Assembly (NCBI RefSeq): GCF_036785885.1
Contig: NC_092323.1
Location: forward strand, 5,930,501-5,994,500
DNA: 64,000 nucleotides
Source: Coffea arabica
Taxonomy: Eukaryota; Streptophyta; Magnoliopsida; Gentianales; Rubiaceae
Direction: 5' to 3'
Positions 1 through 12,184 of the stretch are shown here, piece by piece. The position numbers and the translations under genes were made by a program. How positions within the stretch are numbered: position 1 is the stretch's first letter; each line of letters starts with the position of its first letter. The notes below the pieces were generated by a model, which saw only the letters and a program-made list of their open reading frames with translations, was not told where the DNA came from and did not search any database.

Positions 1-325
1 CCGTCTCCGTCCCTCCCTTCTTCCCTTTTCCGCTCATCCCATTTCCGTTTCAAGCCCGAAATTGTTAACCAGGAAAAAGGAAACAATACTACCAAACTAA
101 GCAACCCATTCAATTCTTTTGAATTCATTCTTTAACTCGAAGATATCTCCCACCCAACTCCCACCCCATCCTTTTCCTTCAACCGCACTCACCAGTCTGT
201 CCCCCTATCAAACCCCCAACTTATCACCACCTACTCAAACTTGAGCTCAAACTAACAAACCCATTTCTTCTCTCTCTCTCTCTGTAGAAGGAAAAGGGGG
301 GGAGGAACTTAACGGCAAACAAGAA
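1..325 (+). promoter_or_regulatory. Upstream region and 5' UTR of IRX14-like gene
   Basis: Pyrimidine-rich leader directly upstream of the IRX14-like ATG at 326. It holds a CT microsatellite near 268-285, common in plant 5' UTRs. No clear TATA box could be assigned. The true transcription start may lie before the window. Confidence 0.5.
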
Positions 326-3300
326 ATGAAGTTAACGGCGTTGCAGCAGCAGAGTCGCCGGAGCAATAGCTTCAGAGGATCCTCGCCTTTAGATTCGTCA
401 ATGGATGGGGCAATCAAATCTCCAGTTACGATTTTCTGGCTGGTTCTTCATGGTCTTTGCTGTTTAATTAGTCTTGTTTTGGGCTTCAGATTTTCTCGTT
501 TAGTTTTCTTCCTTCTCTTTTCCAATACTTCCAATACCATGACTAGTAATAATTTGTACTCCACGTCCTCGTTCGGTAACCCGTCTGAACCCCTAGCTTT
601 CCAGTCTACTTTAGGAGCTGTTACTTCTACTTCCACTTCACTTCCGGCTATGAATTTGACGACGGCGGCGGCTTCAGGGACGAGTAGTAGTCGGGTGGTG
701 GTTGGGCGACACGGGATATTGATTAGGCCGTGGCCGCATCCGAATCCGGCTGAGGTGATGATGGCGCACCGGTTAATTGAGAGGGTGCAAAGGGAGCAGA
801 GGATGCAATACGGGGTTAAGAACCCTAGGGCTGTGATTGCTATCACTCCAACTTACGTTCGGACTTTCCAGACGCTGCATCTTACTGGAGTGATGCATTC
901 CTTGATGAACGTGCCCTATGATCTCGTCTGGATCGTTGTCGAGGCCGGTGCGGTTACCAATGAGACTGCTTCGCTGCTTGCTAAGTCTGGCCTTACAACT
1001 ATCCATGTTGAATACGGCAAGAAAATGCCGATTCTTTGGGAGGATCGGCACAAATTGGAGGCGAAGATGCGCCTACATGCTTTGAGGTATACAGAGTTTT
1101 TGACGTTTGGTTTTGGTTTCGGTTTTTGTTGAATTTTGTGTTAAATGCATACTAGTATTGAATTTGATGCACTCTAAGTGTTTTTCACACTTAACAGATT
1201 GGTGAGAGAGAAGAAACTAGATGGAATAGTGATATTTGCTGATGATAGTAATATGCTTAGTATGGAACTTTTTGATGAGATCCAAAATGTGAATCAGTTT
1301 GGGGCTGTTTCTGTTGGAATCCTTGCTCATTCGGGTGGTGATGGTGAGGATGAAACGGCAGTGGTACAGAAGGAAGAGGAAAAAAATTCAGGATTGCCAG
1401 TTCAGGGTCCAGCTTGCAATTCGTCGAATCATTTGGTGGGTTGGCAGACTTTCAATTCGGCTACGTTTATGGAGAGGAGTGCGAGGTATGTTGGTGATAG
1501 GGCAATTGTGCTGCCCAGGAAGATGGAGTGGGCTGGGTTTGTATTGAATTCTAGATTAGTCTGGAGGGATGCAGAAGATAAGCCAGATTGGGTGAGGGAT
1601 CTGGACGAGGTAGCTGCAGATGAAGAAGATGTTGAGAGTCCGCTGTCCTTTGTTAAGGATGCTTCTGTGGTGGAGCCTCTTGGGAGTTGTGGGCGTAAAG
1701 TCATGATCTGGTGGCTTCGAGTTGAAGCACGGGCAGACAGCAAATTCCCTGCCGGGTTAGTCTACAATCGTCATTTTTATTAAAACACTTTCACAGACTA
1801 TTCTCTTACATTATTCATGTGGTGTCCATATCTCATAGCTTTGTGCCTATATTTGTTTGATCGTCACTATGAATTCATTGTTGATTGAGATTTGTTTACT
1901 CATTTCATAAAGGTTGAATCAGCTTAAGGAATCTCCTGTGGTTATTGTACGATTATTAGTGCTGAGAACTGATGAGATAGGATACTCTGACATCATATCC
2001 ACAGTTTATCTAGTAGCTCTCACATGAACTGTGAAAACAGTGGTTGGTTCCTCAAGGACAAGGAGTTTTTATTCCAAATAGCGATGAAATGACTCCAAGT
2101 AATTTATGCCTTTTTCTGTTTAGTTGTCTCTTTTCTAAACAAAAGCAGAAGAGACAGATAAAGATAGTACCTGAACCAGCAGTTCTTTATACTTATCCTG
2201 ATGAGAGTCGATGAAAAAATATTAAATGAAACAGCTCTTGTTTTTCTTTTCGTGTATTTGTTATCCATCCCTGTCTAGGAGCATCATGTATCGAATTGAT
2301 AATATTTATTGCTGGTTTCCAATATATTCAAGTGGACCTTTCCTTTCTGAAAATTTATCTAGTAGCTCTCTCAAGAACTTGCAAACTTTTCTTTTACTAC
2401 TCCCTGATGTCAGCCTCATACGCAGGCGCTCGCTCTCTCTCTCTCTTTCTCTCACATGTGCGCACCTGTGCTTATACTTATGTTGAACCTGTCATCTCCT
2501 TCTTCCTCCTTTCTCCAGCTGTTTGGGGCAATTCTAGTTGCTATTGATTGCTTCATTGGCCCATCTTAGTTTCCTCATTTCTCTTTCTGGATAGCATACC
2601 CCTCTCTTTCTGAATATTACAATACTGTTATTTTGAACTATGTTCTATTAAGACCCACTAAGCTCATGCTAACCTCACCATTCCATCACCTTCATGGCTA
2701 TTGGATTCATCATCCTCTTTATTTATTTATTTTAATTTCTTTTAGGATTCATCATCTTCATGTCCATTATGTACTAATTATACTTCAAATAAATGATCGG
2801 TGCTGTCTGATTAGTTTCCTCAGCTGAACTTACCATAACGCTCATTGATCAGGTCTACAAATAAAAACTGATAACTGGCTGCAGTTTTAGTTGTCAAGCC
2901 ACTCTTATCTCAAATGAATAGAAAAACGTACAGCAAAGCTGTCTTAAGTACAGCTCTCCTGAGAGCACCAGTCTCCTTCCTAGTTTGGTTTTTTTTTTTT
3001 TACGGCCTAAAGGATTGATTTGCTTGTATCGAGCTGAAGGAGAAGAATGACTGCAAGCATCCACCAAACTTTTACACATATAAAGCAGAACTTTGCAAGA
3101 ATATTTTAGTAAAAAAATTCGTATTTAAGATCATATAAAGGTTCTTATATTTTTCCTCTTCCTGATTTGTAGGTGGTAGAACTCAGCTCACGTATTTGTA
3201 GTACATTTGGTACTTGTCTTTAAATTAGAAAAGGGATTTCAAAAAAGGTAAATTTTTTAATATAGAGGATAGGCCAAATGCAAGAGGTTCACCAACCTGT

Positions 3301-4620
3301 GGAGTCGAAGGAGGGTTGTGCATGTAAAATCTATACCCTTGAATACAAGAGTCCATTCTCAGGTCATTGCATGGACATCCTTACCATCATTTCTAGTCTT
3401 ACTTCATAAGATTAGAACTTACAAATCATAGGGAGAAACAAAATGAGTAAATCAAATAGAAAGAGGTTGAAGGTTTAGTTGGCATACATGTGGAAAACTG
3501 CATCTATTCCAATGTATTGTACACGTTTCTGAGATTAAAGGAAAAATTTGCTATAACTTCTTAGGAGGCAGAAAAGTCGTCATATCTCAAACGGAACATT
3601 TCTGGCTGAATATTGGCATTTTGGTTATCCTTCTGATAACTTATCTTGGATTAAAAGATTTCATTCTTTTTGAATGTCGTTGTATATTAGTTTATTGTTT
3701 TCTGTTCCTTGGGACACTTGTTTAGCTTTTTATTTTTATTTTCCATTCTCTTTTATCTTAACATTATTTTTAGCAGTTATACATCCTATAGGAGCACACT
3801 TTTTAAGTTATGGTGTACATATGCTTAATTTGTGGTCCTCTGGGGACTGTCTACTTAAGGAAGCAGGGGAATGTAAAGAGAAGGATTGGAATCCTGGACC
3901 TAGCTAATGACTTCTATAGTTCTTTTGCTGTTTGGGAGGGAGAAGTAGAGAGAGATGAACACACACCTTGGTTATCTCACTATTACAACAGAAATTTCTT
4001 GCTTTCTTTTTGAGGTCAATCCTTCCACTCTCGCCTTTGGTGGAAGTCTTTCTAACACGTTGGCAGGAGGGTTGGCCTTGCTCGTGATATGAGGCCTTTG
4101 TAGAATCTTTTGTTTCTCAACCCTTCTAATAATGGATCATAAGGGCTTATTCATCTCTCACTCTCTCTCTCGCATGCGCGCGCACACACCATCTTAGTAT
4201 TAAAAATTTTCCTAGCTGCTGCTCCAGACTGTTTGATAATGAACATGGGACCTAATCTGTTTTTGATTGCATTGAACATGTCTACTAGTTTATGGAATGG
4301 CCACTGAATCACTCTCTCCAGGACACATCCATGAAGTCTGTTCATATCTTTCCAACATATTCTGACTAGTCCTCATTTTTGGATTCAGATGGGTGATTAA
4401 CCCTCCCCTGGACGTTACGGTCCCAGCAAAACGCACACCGTGGCCAGATGCTCCTCCTGAACTCCCACTCCCAGCGGGTGAAATGGCGGTTGTTCTCCAA
4501 GAGAATGCAGAGAAGCATGCAACAAAAACCCGCTCAACCCGAAAACGAAGAAGCAAACGGAAGCACGCAACTAGAACCATAGACGAGCGTGTTTCTACAA
4601 GGCATGCTGGAGAGAACTAG
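326..4620 (+). CDS. IRX14: Probable beta-1,4-xylosyltransferase IRX14-like (GT43)
   Basis: Three coding exons, 326-1086, 1198-1755 and 4389-4620, joined by GT-AG introns with matching phase, give a protein of about 516 residues, the usual IRX14 length. The N-terminus (MKLTALQQQSRRSNSFRG, then LDSSMDG) is highly characteristic of IRX14. One membrane anchor at about residues 33-62 predicts a type II Golgi protein. Exon 2 carries the GT43 DxD-like region FADDSN (about 267-272), and exon 3 the conserved stretch TVPAKRTPWPDAPPELP. The C-terminus is basic. Family knowledge: IRX14 works with IRX9 and IRX10 in elongating the xylan backbone of secondary walls, and its own catalytic activity is debated. 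Intron 2 is long (2.6 kb). Identity is based on family motifs; the IRX14 versus IRX14H paralogue assignment is not resolved. Confidence 0.95.
1756..4388 (+). other. Long intron 2 of IRX14-like gene
   Basis: A 2.6 kb intron with GT donor at 1756 and AG acceptor ending 4388. It holds CT microsatellites near 2430-2452 and 4158-4172, the latter followed by a GC/CA dinucleotide run. Short ORFs inside have no recognisable product. No intact transposon boundary was seen. Confidence 0.8.
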
Positions 4621-6955
4621 GATGTCTTAATACCGGCCTTAAAAATCTAATATACATACCATTGTGTGAATTCTGCAGAGCAAAGAGGGCTCAAAGATCA
4701 AAAGGTTGGATACAGAGACGATGTCTCATGGAGTAAATACAAGATGGCATCTGTCGCACTGCACTGTTTATACAAACATTTTCTTTTTCTAATTTTGAGA
4801 TTCTTTTCAATTTGCGATTTCTTCCAATTTCTTTTTTTTTTCCCTGGTGATTAATACCGTGAATCTAGTGACGGTGATATGCCACCCTGTTCTGTTGCAT
4901 GGTTGGCAGAAAGCTTGTACTCACCGTTATACTAGTTCTTAAGGAATTCTTCGAATAGAAGTTCTCATAGATTTTGTATTAGTAGCCCCTTGGCAAAACC
5001 AGTTACGGTTTTTGCTTGTAATGCTTTGAGACCAATAGCATGATCTGTGAATGAAATCAGAGCCACCTCACCTTGTCAGCCATCAAAGAAATTATTTAAG
5101 TCTCCATCTTCATCTAATTTGTCCCCAGATATGCTAGAGTGACATGTCCCCCGAAAAAAAACGGAAAAAATCTTAGAGTTAGCAGTCCCATGGAGGTATG
5201 CACTTTGGCCTTCTTGATTCAGATCGTAGTCATCTGCCACTGGTTGATGATGAACTATTCTCCAGATTCAAAATTTTTCCGTTCCACTGCTGAAGTAGCC
5301 ATGTGAAAATAAAACAAACCTGAGTGTCTAACTGCAACAATTGATCAATTTGCTCAAGATCCCGTTTTTGCTCTTAGCATTTGGCCGTTGTTTCCAGTGA
5401 TAACATAATTGAATTATTCTTACCACAACAAATTTTATTGCACTACTAGCATCAGTACGGGTATGTATGCATGTCGCATGCAAATTAAATTTGAATCTCT
5501 TTGATTGATTATGGAGGTAAACCTAATGCATTTTTACAATTTAAAAGCCAGTTCAACCCCTCCACCCCTCCTCCCCCGGGGAAAAAAAACGTTTGTGATG
5601 GTGTCACAATCCGGGATTCGCTTGCTGTATTTATAAGATAATTGTGTGAAGAATCTGCCAAGAGCATGAACCGAATAAAAGCAATTGAACTAACCTGCAA
5701 TGTGGCGAACATCGAGACTATCTCCTCGTTGTAACTCCGACACTCGAGTCAGCTTGAGAATAATGGAATAGACCTCAAGTTAGCTTGAAAATAATAGAAT
5801 AGAGGAGAGTAAATGTATTGTATTTTTTGTACCTCTTTCTAATATGTCTGTCCACTATTTATAAAGCCTCCCCTGAATAATCATGGAGTCGTCCAAAGTT
5901 ATCCGCGTTTACTCTTAGTAGTTATGTCATCTATGAGTATAAGTCCTACTAGGTTATTAGAAGTAGTGTCTTTTTTGAACTTTGACTTTGATCTTATCCC
6001 GAAAACTTGACCGTTTTCAACTACGACAGCTAGCTGCGCTCAGTTCGGGCTTGGGGTGGAGTCCGAACAGAACATCTGACACGTGTCCACAGAGGATTTC
6101 TCCCTCTACATTGTGCTTAATTAAATAACCACATAATGCAATATCAGTAAAATTTGTGCTAAAAATGGGCGACAGATTCAAATGAAACCAGGTAAAGTCT
6201 CGGCGGCCATTAAAAAAAAAAAAGAAAAAGAAAAAGAAAATCAGTGCTGCCTGCAGGTGACCTGCAACACAGGTAACATGGCACTAACATCTAGAGATCA
6301 ATCAAGCCACTTCCGAAGAAATCTTTGGCAGTTGGCCCTGTTGCATGTTGTTGTTTATTAATCCAAGTAATGGCCATACGTTAATTAGTCAAAAAAGGCT
6401 CCTCACTTTTAACAATACAAGTTGATTCAGTTGATAATGATGAGTCATTTTTTTAACAAAAAATTCCCTATAACACACCCTGATCCGTCAAGATGGTGAT
6501 CCTGGCCAAACCCATCAAAACATGGTGACATATGATTCGTTAAGATGTACCCACTCGCGTCCCATGCAGTTAAGACTAATCAATAATTCAAGAAAGTTGG
6601 TAATGGTTTTCTCACCAAAGGATAAATGAAAAGAAAAAGAGTACATGATCTTGGACGGAAAGCATTTTTAATGGCTTTCTCACCAAAGGATTGATGCAGC
6701 ATATGTTTATTCTTCTTTTCCTTTCAATTTATGATAATTACCAGAAATAAAGAAAGTCGATTCCAAAGAAAAAAAATTGTATGGATAAAGTTGATTTTGG
6801 CCCACTGATACTTGATGGATGCACCGGTAGGTTTTGAATTAGTACGAAATCAGTGGGCATAAGGTGTTCCGAGAGTGAAATGAAGAAGGACAGATGGCCC
6901 ATTGGACGTATGAGAGAAATTAGCATTAACTGGCCTTGCTTGTGTTGTTAAACAG
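4621..6955. other. 3' flank of IRX14-like gene and intergenic DNA
   Basis: Presumed 3' UTR, then gene-free DNA. Around 5743-5805 a short phrase (GTCAGCTTGAGAATAATGGA and a variant) occurs twice in tandem. The stretch around 5590-6110 begins near TGTCACAATCC, has a TATAA-like core near 5870 and ends near CTACA. This looks like an LTR, but no matching 5-bp target duplication was found, so LTR origin is only a guess. Confidence 0.4.
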
Positions 6956-7832
6956 GAAGCTGCTGGGCGTTCTCGAGTCGACCATAGCTGCAGTGGAACA
7001 AGAACCTATAACCTCTGCTGCAATGGAGCATTAGGGACTATGCCTTTGATTTCATTATCGCCAATGGTGAAGATGACTACCCATACGAGGGACTTAACGG
7101 GATTTGTGACCCCTCTCGTGTTCGTAACATTTCATTTACCCCCCGCCCCCTGTTGTTCATTTATGCATCTTTGAAATTTAAAACACATTTTTCTTTTGTG
7201 CTTAATATATCATTGTTATATGTTGAATTGTTGCAGAAGAATGCCAGAGTTGTAAGCATAGATGGGTATGAAGATGTACCACCTTACAGTGAGAAAGCGC
7301 TGCAAAAGGCAATGGCACACCAACCTGTTAGTGTTGCAATTGAAGCTTCTGGCAGAGCATTCCAACTTTACGTGTCAGTTAGCAGCTAAACCCTTCCTTT
7401 TGTTGCGGTAGAATTGAGGTATATATGTAGTAAAATGAATGAAGGGTTTATGAATCTTCTTGCTAAACATTTTTTGGTGGAGCAAATATTTGATCTATCA
7501 AATAATTATCAAATGGGATAGTAACTGAATTTATGTCGTCAATCAGTGTAAAAGTATTTGTTGCCAAAAGTTGGATAAGCATTCAGGTGTACTGATCTCT
7601 CACTGCATCTAACTCTAACTTGGTAAAATTTTCACAGGGCATATTTACTGGTGCATGCATTAAACCATTGGTCGGGTACGGGTCAGAAAATGGTAAGGAT
7701 CATTGCGTGGTGAGGAACTCATGTGGGGAGAAGACGGATACTTTAGGCTGGAGCGCAATGTGATTGGGAGCTACACGACACGAGCAAGTGTGGAATTACA
7801 ATGCAGTTTCCATACCCGACTAAAGATGGTGG
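6956..7832 (+). pseudogene. Papain-family (RD21-like) cysteine protease pseudogene
   Basis: Pieces of a plant papain-like protease occur in order behind splice-like AG sites. Near 6956 there is G-S-C-W-A-F-S with the catalytic Cys. It is followed by a frameshift of a few bases, then [35 protein letters not shown]. The second block, 7236-7375, reads [34 protein letters not shown] and FQLY. The third, from 7639, reads GIFTG, ALNH (catalytic His region), then in another frame VGYGSENGKDH and VRNS-C-G. The Trp of the NSWG motif is replaced by Cys. The ELVDCD region, parts around the His loop and the N-terminal prodomain are missing, and several frames are needed. RD21-type proteases act in vacuoles or secretion; this copy cannot make an active enzyme. 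Subfamily is inferred from wording of the motifs. Confidence 0.87.
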
Positions 7833-8221
7833 AAATGCAAGTAAGTCGAGAAGAGAATATGGAAATGCCGAAGGGGGGAAGAAGCAGCATTTAATCATCT
7901 TCTTTTTACTGCTCTCACCCAACTGAAGAAACAAAAAAGCACAAGCTGCAAGTCTGCAAATATCATCGTCTGTCCAGCGTCTTGAAAATGCCTTGTTGGA
8001 TTACCAACATTAATTTCTATCACCCTTTTCTATCTTGGTTTATATCGAGCTAGATAGTGAGGAAAGGTTTGTGAGGGATATTGATTTGGACAATGAGCGT
8101 GTGAACTGAACTGGGAAGCAACCTGACGTTAGCGTGTTAGCTTCACATTGCTTTGAGCGGACGCTTAAAGCTATCTCCCTTCTTGCTTGTGTTACTCCCC
8201 ATTAGTTACTCAAACACAGCG

Positions 8222-8332
8222 ATGGCGATCAACAATTCAACTTCATTTCAAATCATGAAACAATTTTTGACAATCTTAATACTAGAGCTTTTTTGGTTCT
8301 CTCTTTATTCTATTCTTTCAGCGGAGGTATGA
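8222..8332 (+). CDS. Possible small secreted-peptide ORF (uncertain)
   Basis: An ATG-started ORF of 36 codons reads MAINNSTSFQIMK followed by a hydrophobic run (FLTILILELFWFSLYSIL), which looks like a signal peptide with possible cleavage after ILSA. A splice-donor-like GGAG/GTATGA lies at its end, and an open stretch (LLTSEKQLENVLNHGG) follows. It might be exon 1 of a secreted protein or protease leader related to the pseudogene upstream, or chance. I do not recognise a family. Confidence 0.25.
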   Translation: MAINNSTSFQIMKQFLTILILELFWFSLYSILSAEV

Positions 8333-8865
8333 GCTTTAAACTCCTTACTTCTGAGAAGCAACTGGAAAATGTTTTAAATCACGGTGGCGCAGTAACTAAG
8401 AAGAATGCATCCAATTTGCTTGTGGGGCTTTCATGCTTTAGTTGTAGGGATGAAGCGTGCACGACTAGCTTCTTCAGCTTCAACAATTAGACTGAATTAG
8501 TAGGTAGGGTGGACCGTGCATATATTTTCCATGTCCAGCTGGTGTCATATTTTGCTCTCTCCAGCAGACATGAATTAACAACAAATATTTTGCACTTTCA
8601 AACCACCTCAATTCATTCCCCATGTTTAATTTTCACTAAAAAATAAAATAGGTAGGGCTAAAATACACAGAATAATAGTCCAGAATACGATGGATGATTC
8701 ACATGTTGTGTCGTCTCTGATTATTCACTTATTATTTTCTTCAATGCTGTGACTTATCTACGGCCTTGGTGTTAAATGCATCTTCTTCTCCTTCCTATAT
8801 TTTGTCTAATTCTTGACAATGGCGGTAAAGACATTTGCACTAAGATTTTAGCAATACAATACACT

Positions 8866-8988
8866 AAAAAAGACATTAGTGTTTTTTTTTAAATTAAAAT
8901 ATAAGTGGGAGGACTTAAATCCAAAATTTCTTACTTATACTCCTTCTTCTTGAACCATCCGACTCATCTCTCGAGAGTAAAAGCATTA
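8866..8988 (-). repeat. Degenerate tRNA-derived SINE (same family as 22973-23069)
   Basis: Read on the minus strand, the body at about 8882-8974 ends in a poly-A tract (poly-T on plus, 8882-8890). It matches the SINE at 22973-23069 in order: the box-B-like stretch, the CCTCCCACTTA phrase and the A tail. It is flanked by a decayed direct repeat, AAAGACATTAG (left) and AAAGCATTAG (right). It is more diverged than the 22.9 kb copy. Confidence 0.6.
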
Positions 8989-9468
8989 GATTAAGTAAAA
9001 ATTGATACAGTATTAGAATATATATGTATATACCACAGAAAGTCATATTATATCCAGATTATATGCCATGCGTTGAAGGTTGAACACCAACCTAATTCCT
9101 TATTAGGTTAAATATTATTGCCTTGCTTCTTTTTACCCATATGCTGTAATACACAGTACTACAAAACAAGTTGTCCTGTACATTTCATCATGATAGAATA
9201 GAACACCGAAAAGCAAAAGGAAGGGGAGTTTTATTACAAATGACTCGCGTGAAAGTTGGAGTTGGATTGGCTCAACTTCAACGTCAAAGAATTATTAGAA
9301 GTCACCAACTTTTTCATTATTGTTCCATGGCCAGCATGCTGATTTAGAGATTCCTCCAAGAAAGCGTACCGACTTTTTTGATAAAGCTTTTAATGGTTAA
9401 CGGAGAACAATCTACTTGACGAAAACCTGGAGAAATATCACATACCTTTTCCTTTTCTCTCTCCGACA

Positions 9469-11085
9469 ATGGTGGCTGTGTTCAACAAAGAGCTCTTGAG
9501 TTGGTACCTCATCACCCTCAAACTCAACGAAACTGTTGAAGCTGGACTTCAAAAGGTTCAAAACCCTACAACTGCAACTCGGTCAATTGAACTCTCACAA
9601 GAAGTACGAGCCCAGCGGCCGCTGCAGGTGCAGAAAGAACAGCATCAACCCTTGGATTCATTGCAGGTTGCCGTCAAAGATGTAACTAGTAATGTTGAAG
9701 AGGGTCCCAAATCACCAGAACCAGAGTGGGTGATCAGCATCAGAGAAAAACTTGATCATGCTAACCAAGATGATGACGCAGTTACATGGTCAAAGCTCTG
9801 CATCTACAGAGTGCCTCAATACCTGCGAGAAGGCGATGATAAAGCTTATCTGCCCCAGATTGTCTCCTTGGGACCTTATCATCATAACAAAAAGAGACTT
9901 CGCAATATGGATCCTCACAAATGGCGTGCTGTTTACCATATTCTGAAACGGACTAATCAAGATATAAAGCTGTATCTTGATGCTATCAAAGAACTTGAAG
10001 AAAGAGCTCGTGCTTGTTATGAAGGACCAATTTGCCTCAGCAGCAATGAGTTCGTGGAGATGATGGTTCTTGATTGTTGTTTTATTCTGGAGCTCTTTCG
10101 TGGCGCTGCTGAAGGATTCAATCACCTTGGTTACTCTAGAAATGATCCGATATTTGCAATGCGAGGCTCAATGCATTCCATTCAACGGGATATGATAATG
10201 CTGGAGAACCAGATTCCTCTATTCGTACTTGATCGGCTATTTGGTCTTCAGATGGGTCAGCCGGACCTGAAAGGAATAGTGGCTAAGCTAGCTTTGAGAT
10301 TCTTCGATCCATTGACCCCGACGGACGAACCATTGACAAATAGTGACAGGACCAAATTGGAATCATCGTTGGGACACACTTCCGCTTTTGATCCACTGGC
10401 GGAACTAGGAGGTCTTCACTCCCTTGATGTCTTCCGAAGGAGTCTTCTTCGAATAGGGCCTCAACCAACACCCAGGATTTGGGTAAAAAGGTGGTCGCAT
10501 TCCAACCGTGTAGCAGACAAGCGAAGACAGCAGCTACTCCACTGTGTCACGGAGCTAAGAGAGGCTGGGATTAATTTCAAGAAAAGGAAGACTGACAGAT
10601 TCTGGGATGTGAAATTCAAGAATGGAGTTCTCAAGATTCCTCGGCTCCTAATCCACGATGGCACAAAATCCCTCTTTCTCAACCTTATCGCTTTTGAGCA
10701 ATGTCATCTTGACAGCACCAATTACATAACCTCATATGTGGTCTTCATGGATAACTTGATCAATTCCCCAGAAGATGTAAGCGTCCTACATTATGATGGG
10801 ATAATCGAGCACTGGCTTGGCAGTGATGCTGAAGTTGCTGATCTTTTCAATCGTCTTTGCCAAGAGGTGGTTTTTGACATAAACGACAGTTATCTTTCTC
10901 CATTGTCTCAGCAAGTAAACCGCTATTGTGAGCACAGGTGGAACACCTGGCGAGCAACTTTAAGTCACAAGTATTTCAATAATCCGTGGGCAATTATCTC
11001 CTTCGTTGCTGCAGTGGTCTTGTTACTGCTAACTCTTGCGCAGACGTTCTATGGGATTTATGGCTACTATGAACCGCATTCTTAA
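9469..11085 (+). CDS. DUF247 / UPF0481 membrane protein
   Basis: Intact single-exon ORF of 538 residues with the ATG in a pyrimidine-rich leader. After a variable N-terminal 100 residues the DUF247 core starts with CIYRVPQYLRE (about 111-121). It continues with YLPQIVSLGPYHH, NEFVEMMVLDCCFILELF, RDMIMLENQIPLFVLDRLF and IPRLLIHDGTKSLFLNLIAFEQC, all family hallmarks. A single C-terminal hydrophobic segment (about 505-530, WAIISFVAAVVLLLLTLAQTF) should anchor it in a membrane. The molecular role of most DUF247 proteins is unknown. In grasses, DUF247 genes are linked to the S and Z self-incompatibility loci, but nothing here suggests such a role for this copy. The closest neighbours are a pseudogene and transposons, with no partner gene. 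Confidence 0.95.
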   Translation: MVAVFNKELLSWYLITLKLNETVEAGLQKVQNPTTATRSIELSQEVRAQRPLQVQKEQHQPLDSLQVAVKDVTSNVEEGPKSPEPEWVISIREKLDHANQDDDAVTWSKLCIYRVPQYLREGDDKAYLPQIVSLGPYHHNKKRLRNMDPHKWRAVYHILKRTNQDIKLYLDAIKELEERARACYEGPICLSSNEFVEMMVLDCCFILELFRGAAEGFNHLGYSRNDPIFAMRGSMHSIQRDMIMLENQIPLFVLDRLFGLQMGQPDLKGIVAKLALRFFDPLTPTDEPLTNSDRTKLESSLGHTSAFDPLAELGGLHSLDVFRRSLLRIGPQPTPRIWVKRWSHSNRVADKRRQQLLHCVTELREAGINFKKRKTDRFWDVKFKNGVLKIPRLLIHDGTKSLFLNLIAFEQCHLDSTNYITSYVVFMDNLINSPEDVSVLHYDGIIEHWLGSDAEVADLFNRLCQEVVFDINDSYLSPLSQQVNRYCEHRWNTWRATLSHKYFNNPWAIISFVAAVVLLLLTLAQTFYGIYGYYEPHS

Positions 11086-12067
11086 GCCTGTTATACAATG
11101 GTCTGTTTATATTCATAATCAACAAGAGAGAATTGCTTGAACGCATTACATATCTATCAAGAAACAGTGAATTGTTTGATTTTAAGGTAGGAAATGAGTG
11201 AGCGAGCTTTCTCTGCAACCTAATGGAATTTACGAGTCATTCTACTATCTATGAAAGGAGCTTCGTTATTACATTCAAGTTCAATAATCACTCGCATCCT
11301 TGATTTCGCCTAATTCAGGCCCACATTTATCAGACATAAATTGCAAGCAGAAAGGATCAAGCACCACAGAATACTTGTCTTCGTCGTCTGTAGTTTAATG
11401 TCAAGAAAGCATCAGGCACCACAGAATACTTGCCTTCGTCCTCCTCAGTTTTATGTGAATGCTAGGAGAATCTATTACATAGGCAGGCATTGAATCTGAA
11501 GCAGGGAAGGAGGATTTTGGGTAGCATCATGAAACCCTATTCACTCTGGCACCGTTGCTTGTTCATGGACAAGCACACGATGGTGGAAAACGACACCTGA
11601 ACCATACAGTCTTCCAAGACTTCAACCGTCAATTAGGTTGAAAGCTACTCTTGTATGTTAGTATATCCTGAAGATAACTAATGAAGTGCAGTAGGCAAGA
11701 GTAACAAGTTCAAAGTGAAGATTAATCCTGTTCTTTTGAAAATTAAGCAACTTACATTCTAGCTATGCCATAAGCTTGTAGCGTCACTAGGAACAACCAA
11801 AGGAGAATAATCTAATTGGATTGCCAACAGCAAGGCCAGCTCTTCTCAAACTCATACAAGAAAACATTTTACTAACATTCCAAACGGCAAATCTGTGTAA
11901 TCAAAAGCAAAGTTAGCTCATTTACAATCTGCTTCACGCTCCAAGCAGATTAGCAACAAAAAGTATTGTACGGTTGTGCAAATGAACAGAATTTGCAATT
12001 ACATTTCAATATGTCACCAAAAGAAGCATCACCGTCAGACGTATAAGCAAGTAGTCAAACCAATATT
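11086..12067. other. Intergenic region downstream of DUF247 gene
   Basis: Presumed 3' UTR of the DUF247 gene followed by noncoding DNA. A short phrase (CACCACAGAATACTTG) is duplicated at about 11360-11378 and 11417-11435. No coding similarity recognised on either strand. Confidence 0.5.
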
Positions 12068-12184
12068 TCACTTGTCGAGTAGGTGCTGGTAAGCGCGCCA
12101 AACCTCAAATATCCGCCGCGAAAACAACCAGGGACGACTGGCCTTCTCGCAAGAGACGGCGGCAGCTGCTGTTCCGGCGTCCAT
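12068..12184 (-). CDS. Small ORF resembling RER1 N-terminus (possible exon or relic)
   Basis: Minus-strand ORF of 38 residues, MDAGTAAAAVSCEKASRPW then LFSRRIFEVWRAYQHLLDK and stop. The end matches the start of the RER1 family (Golgi-to-ER retrieval receptors), where a W-x-x-YQH-x-LDK phrase precedes the first membrane segment. A GT (AA/GTGAAA) overlaps the last codon and could be a splice donor. I found no RER1 continuation in the next 1 kb on this strand, so it is more likely a relic exon, a tiny ORF or coincidence. It is GC-rich compared with its surroundings, as first exons often are. Confidence 0.35.
   Translation of the reverse strand: MDAGTAAAAVSCEKASRPWLFSRRIFEVWRAYQHLLDK

Noticed and set aside
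5590..6110. Possible solo LTR (starts near TGTCACAATCC, ends near CTACA)
   Set aside because: The flanking 5-bp sequences do not match and no second copy is present in the window.
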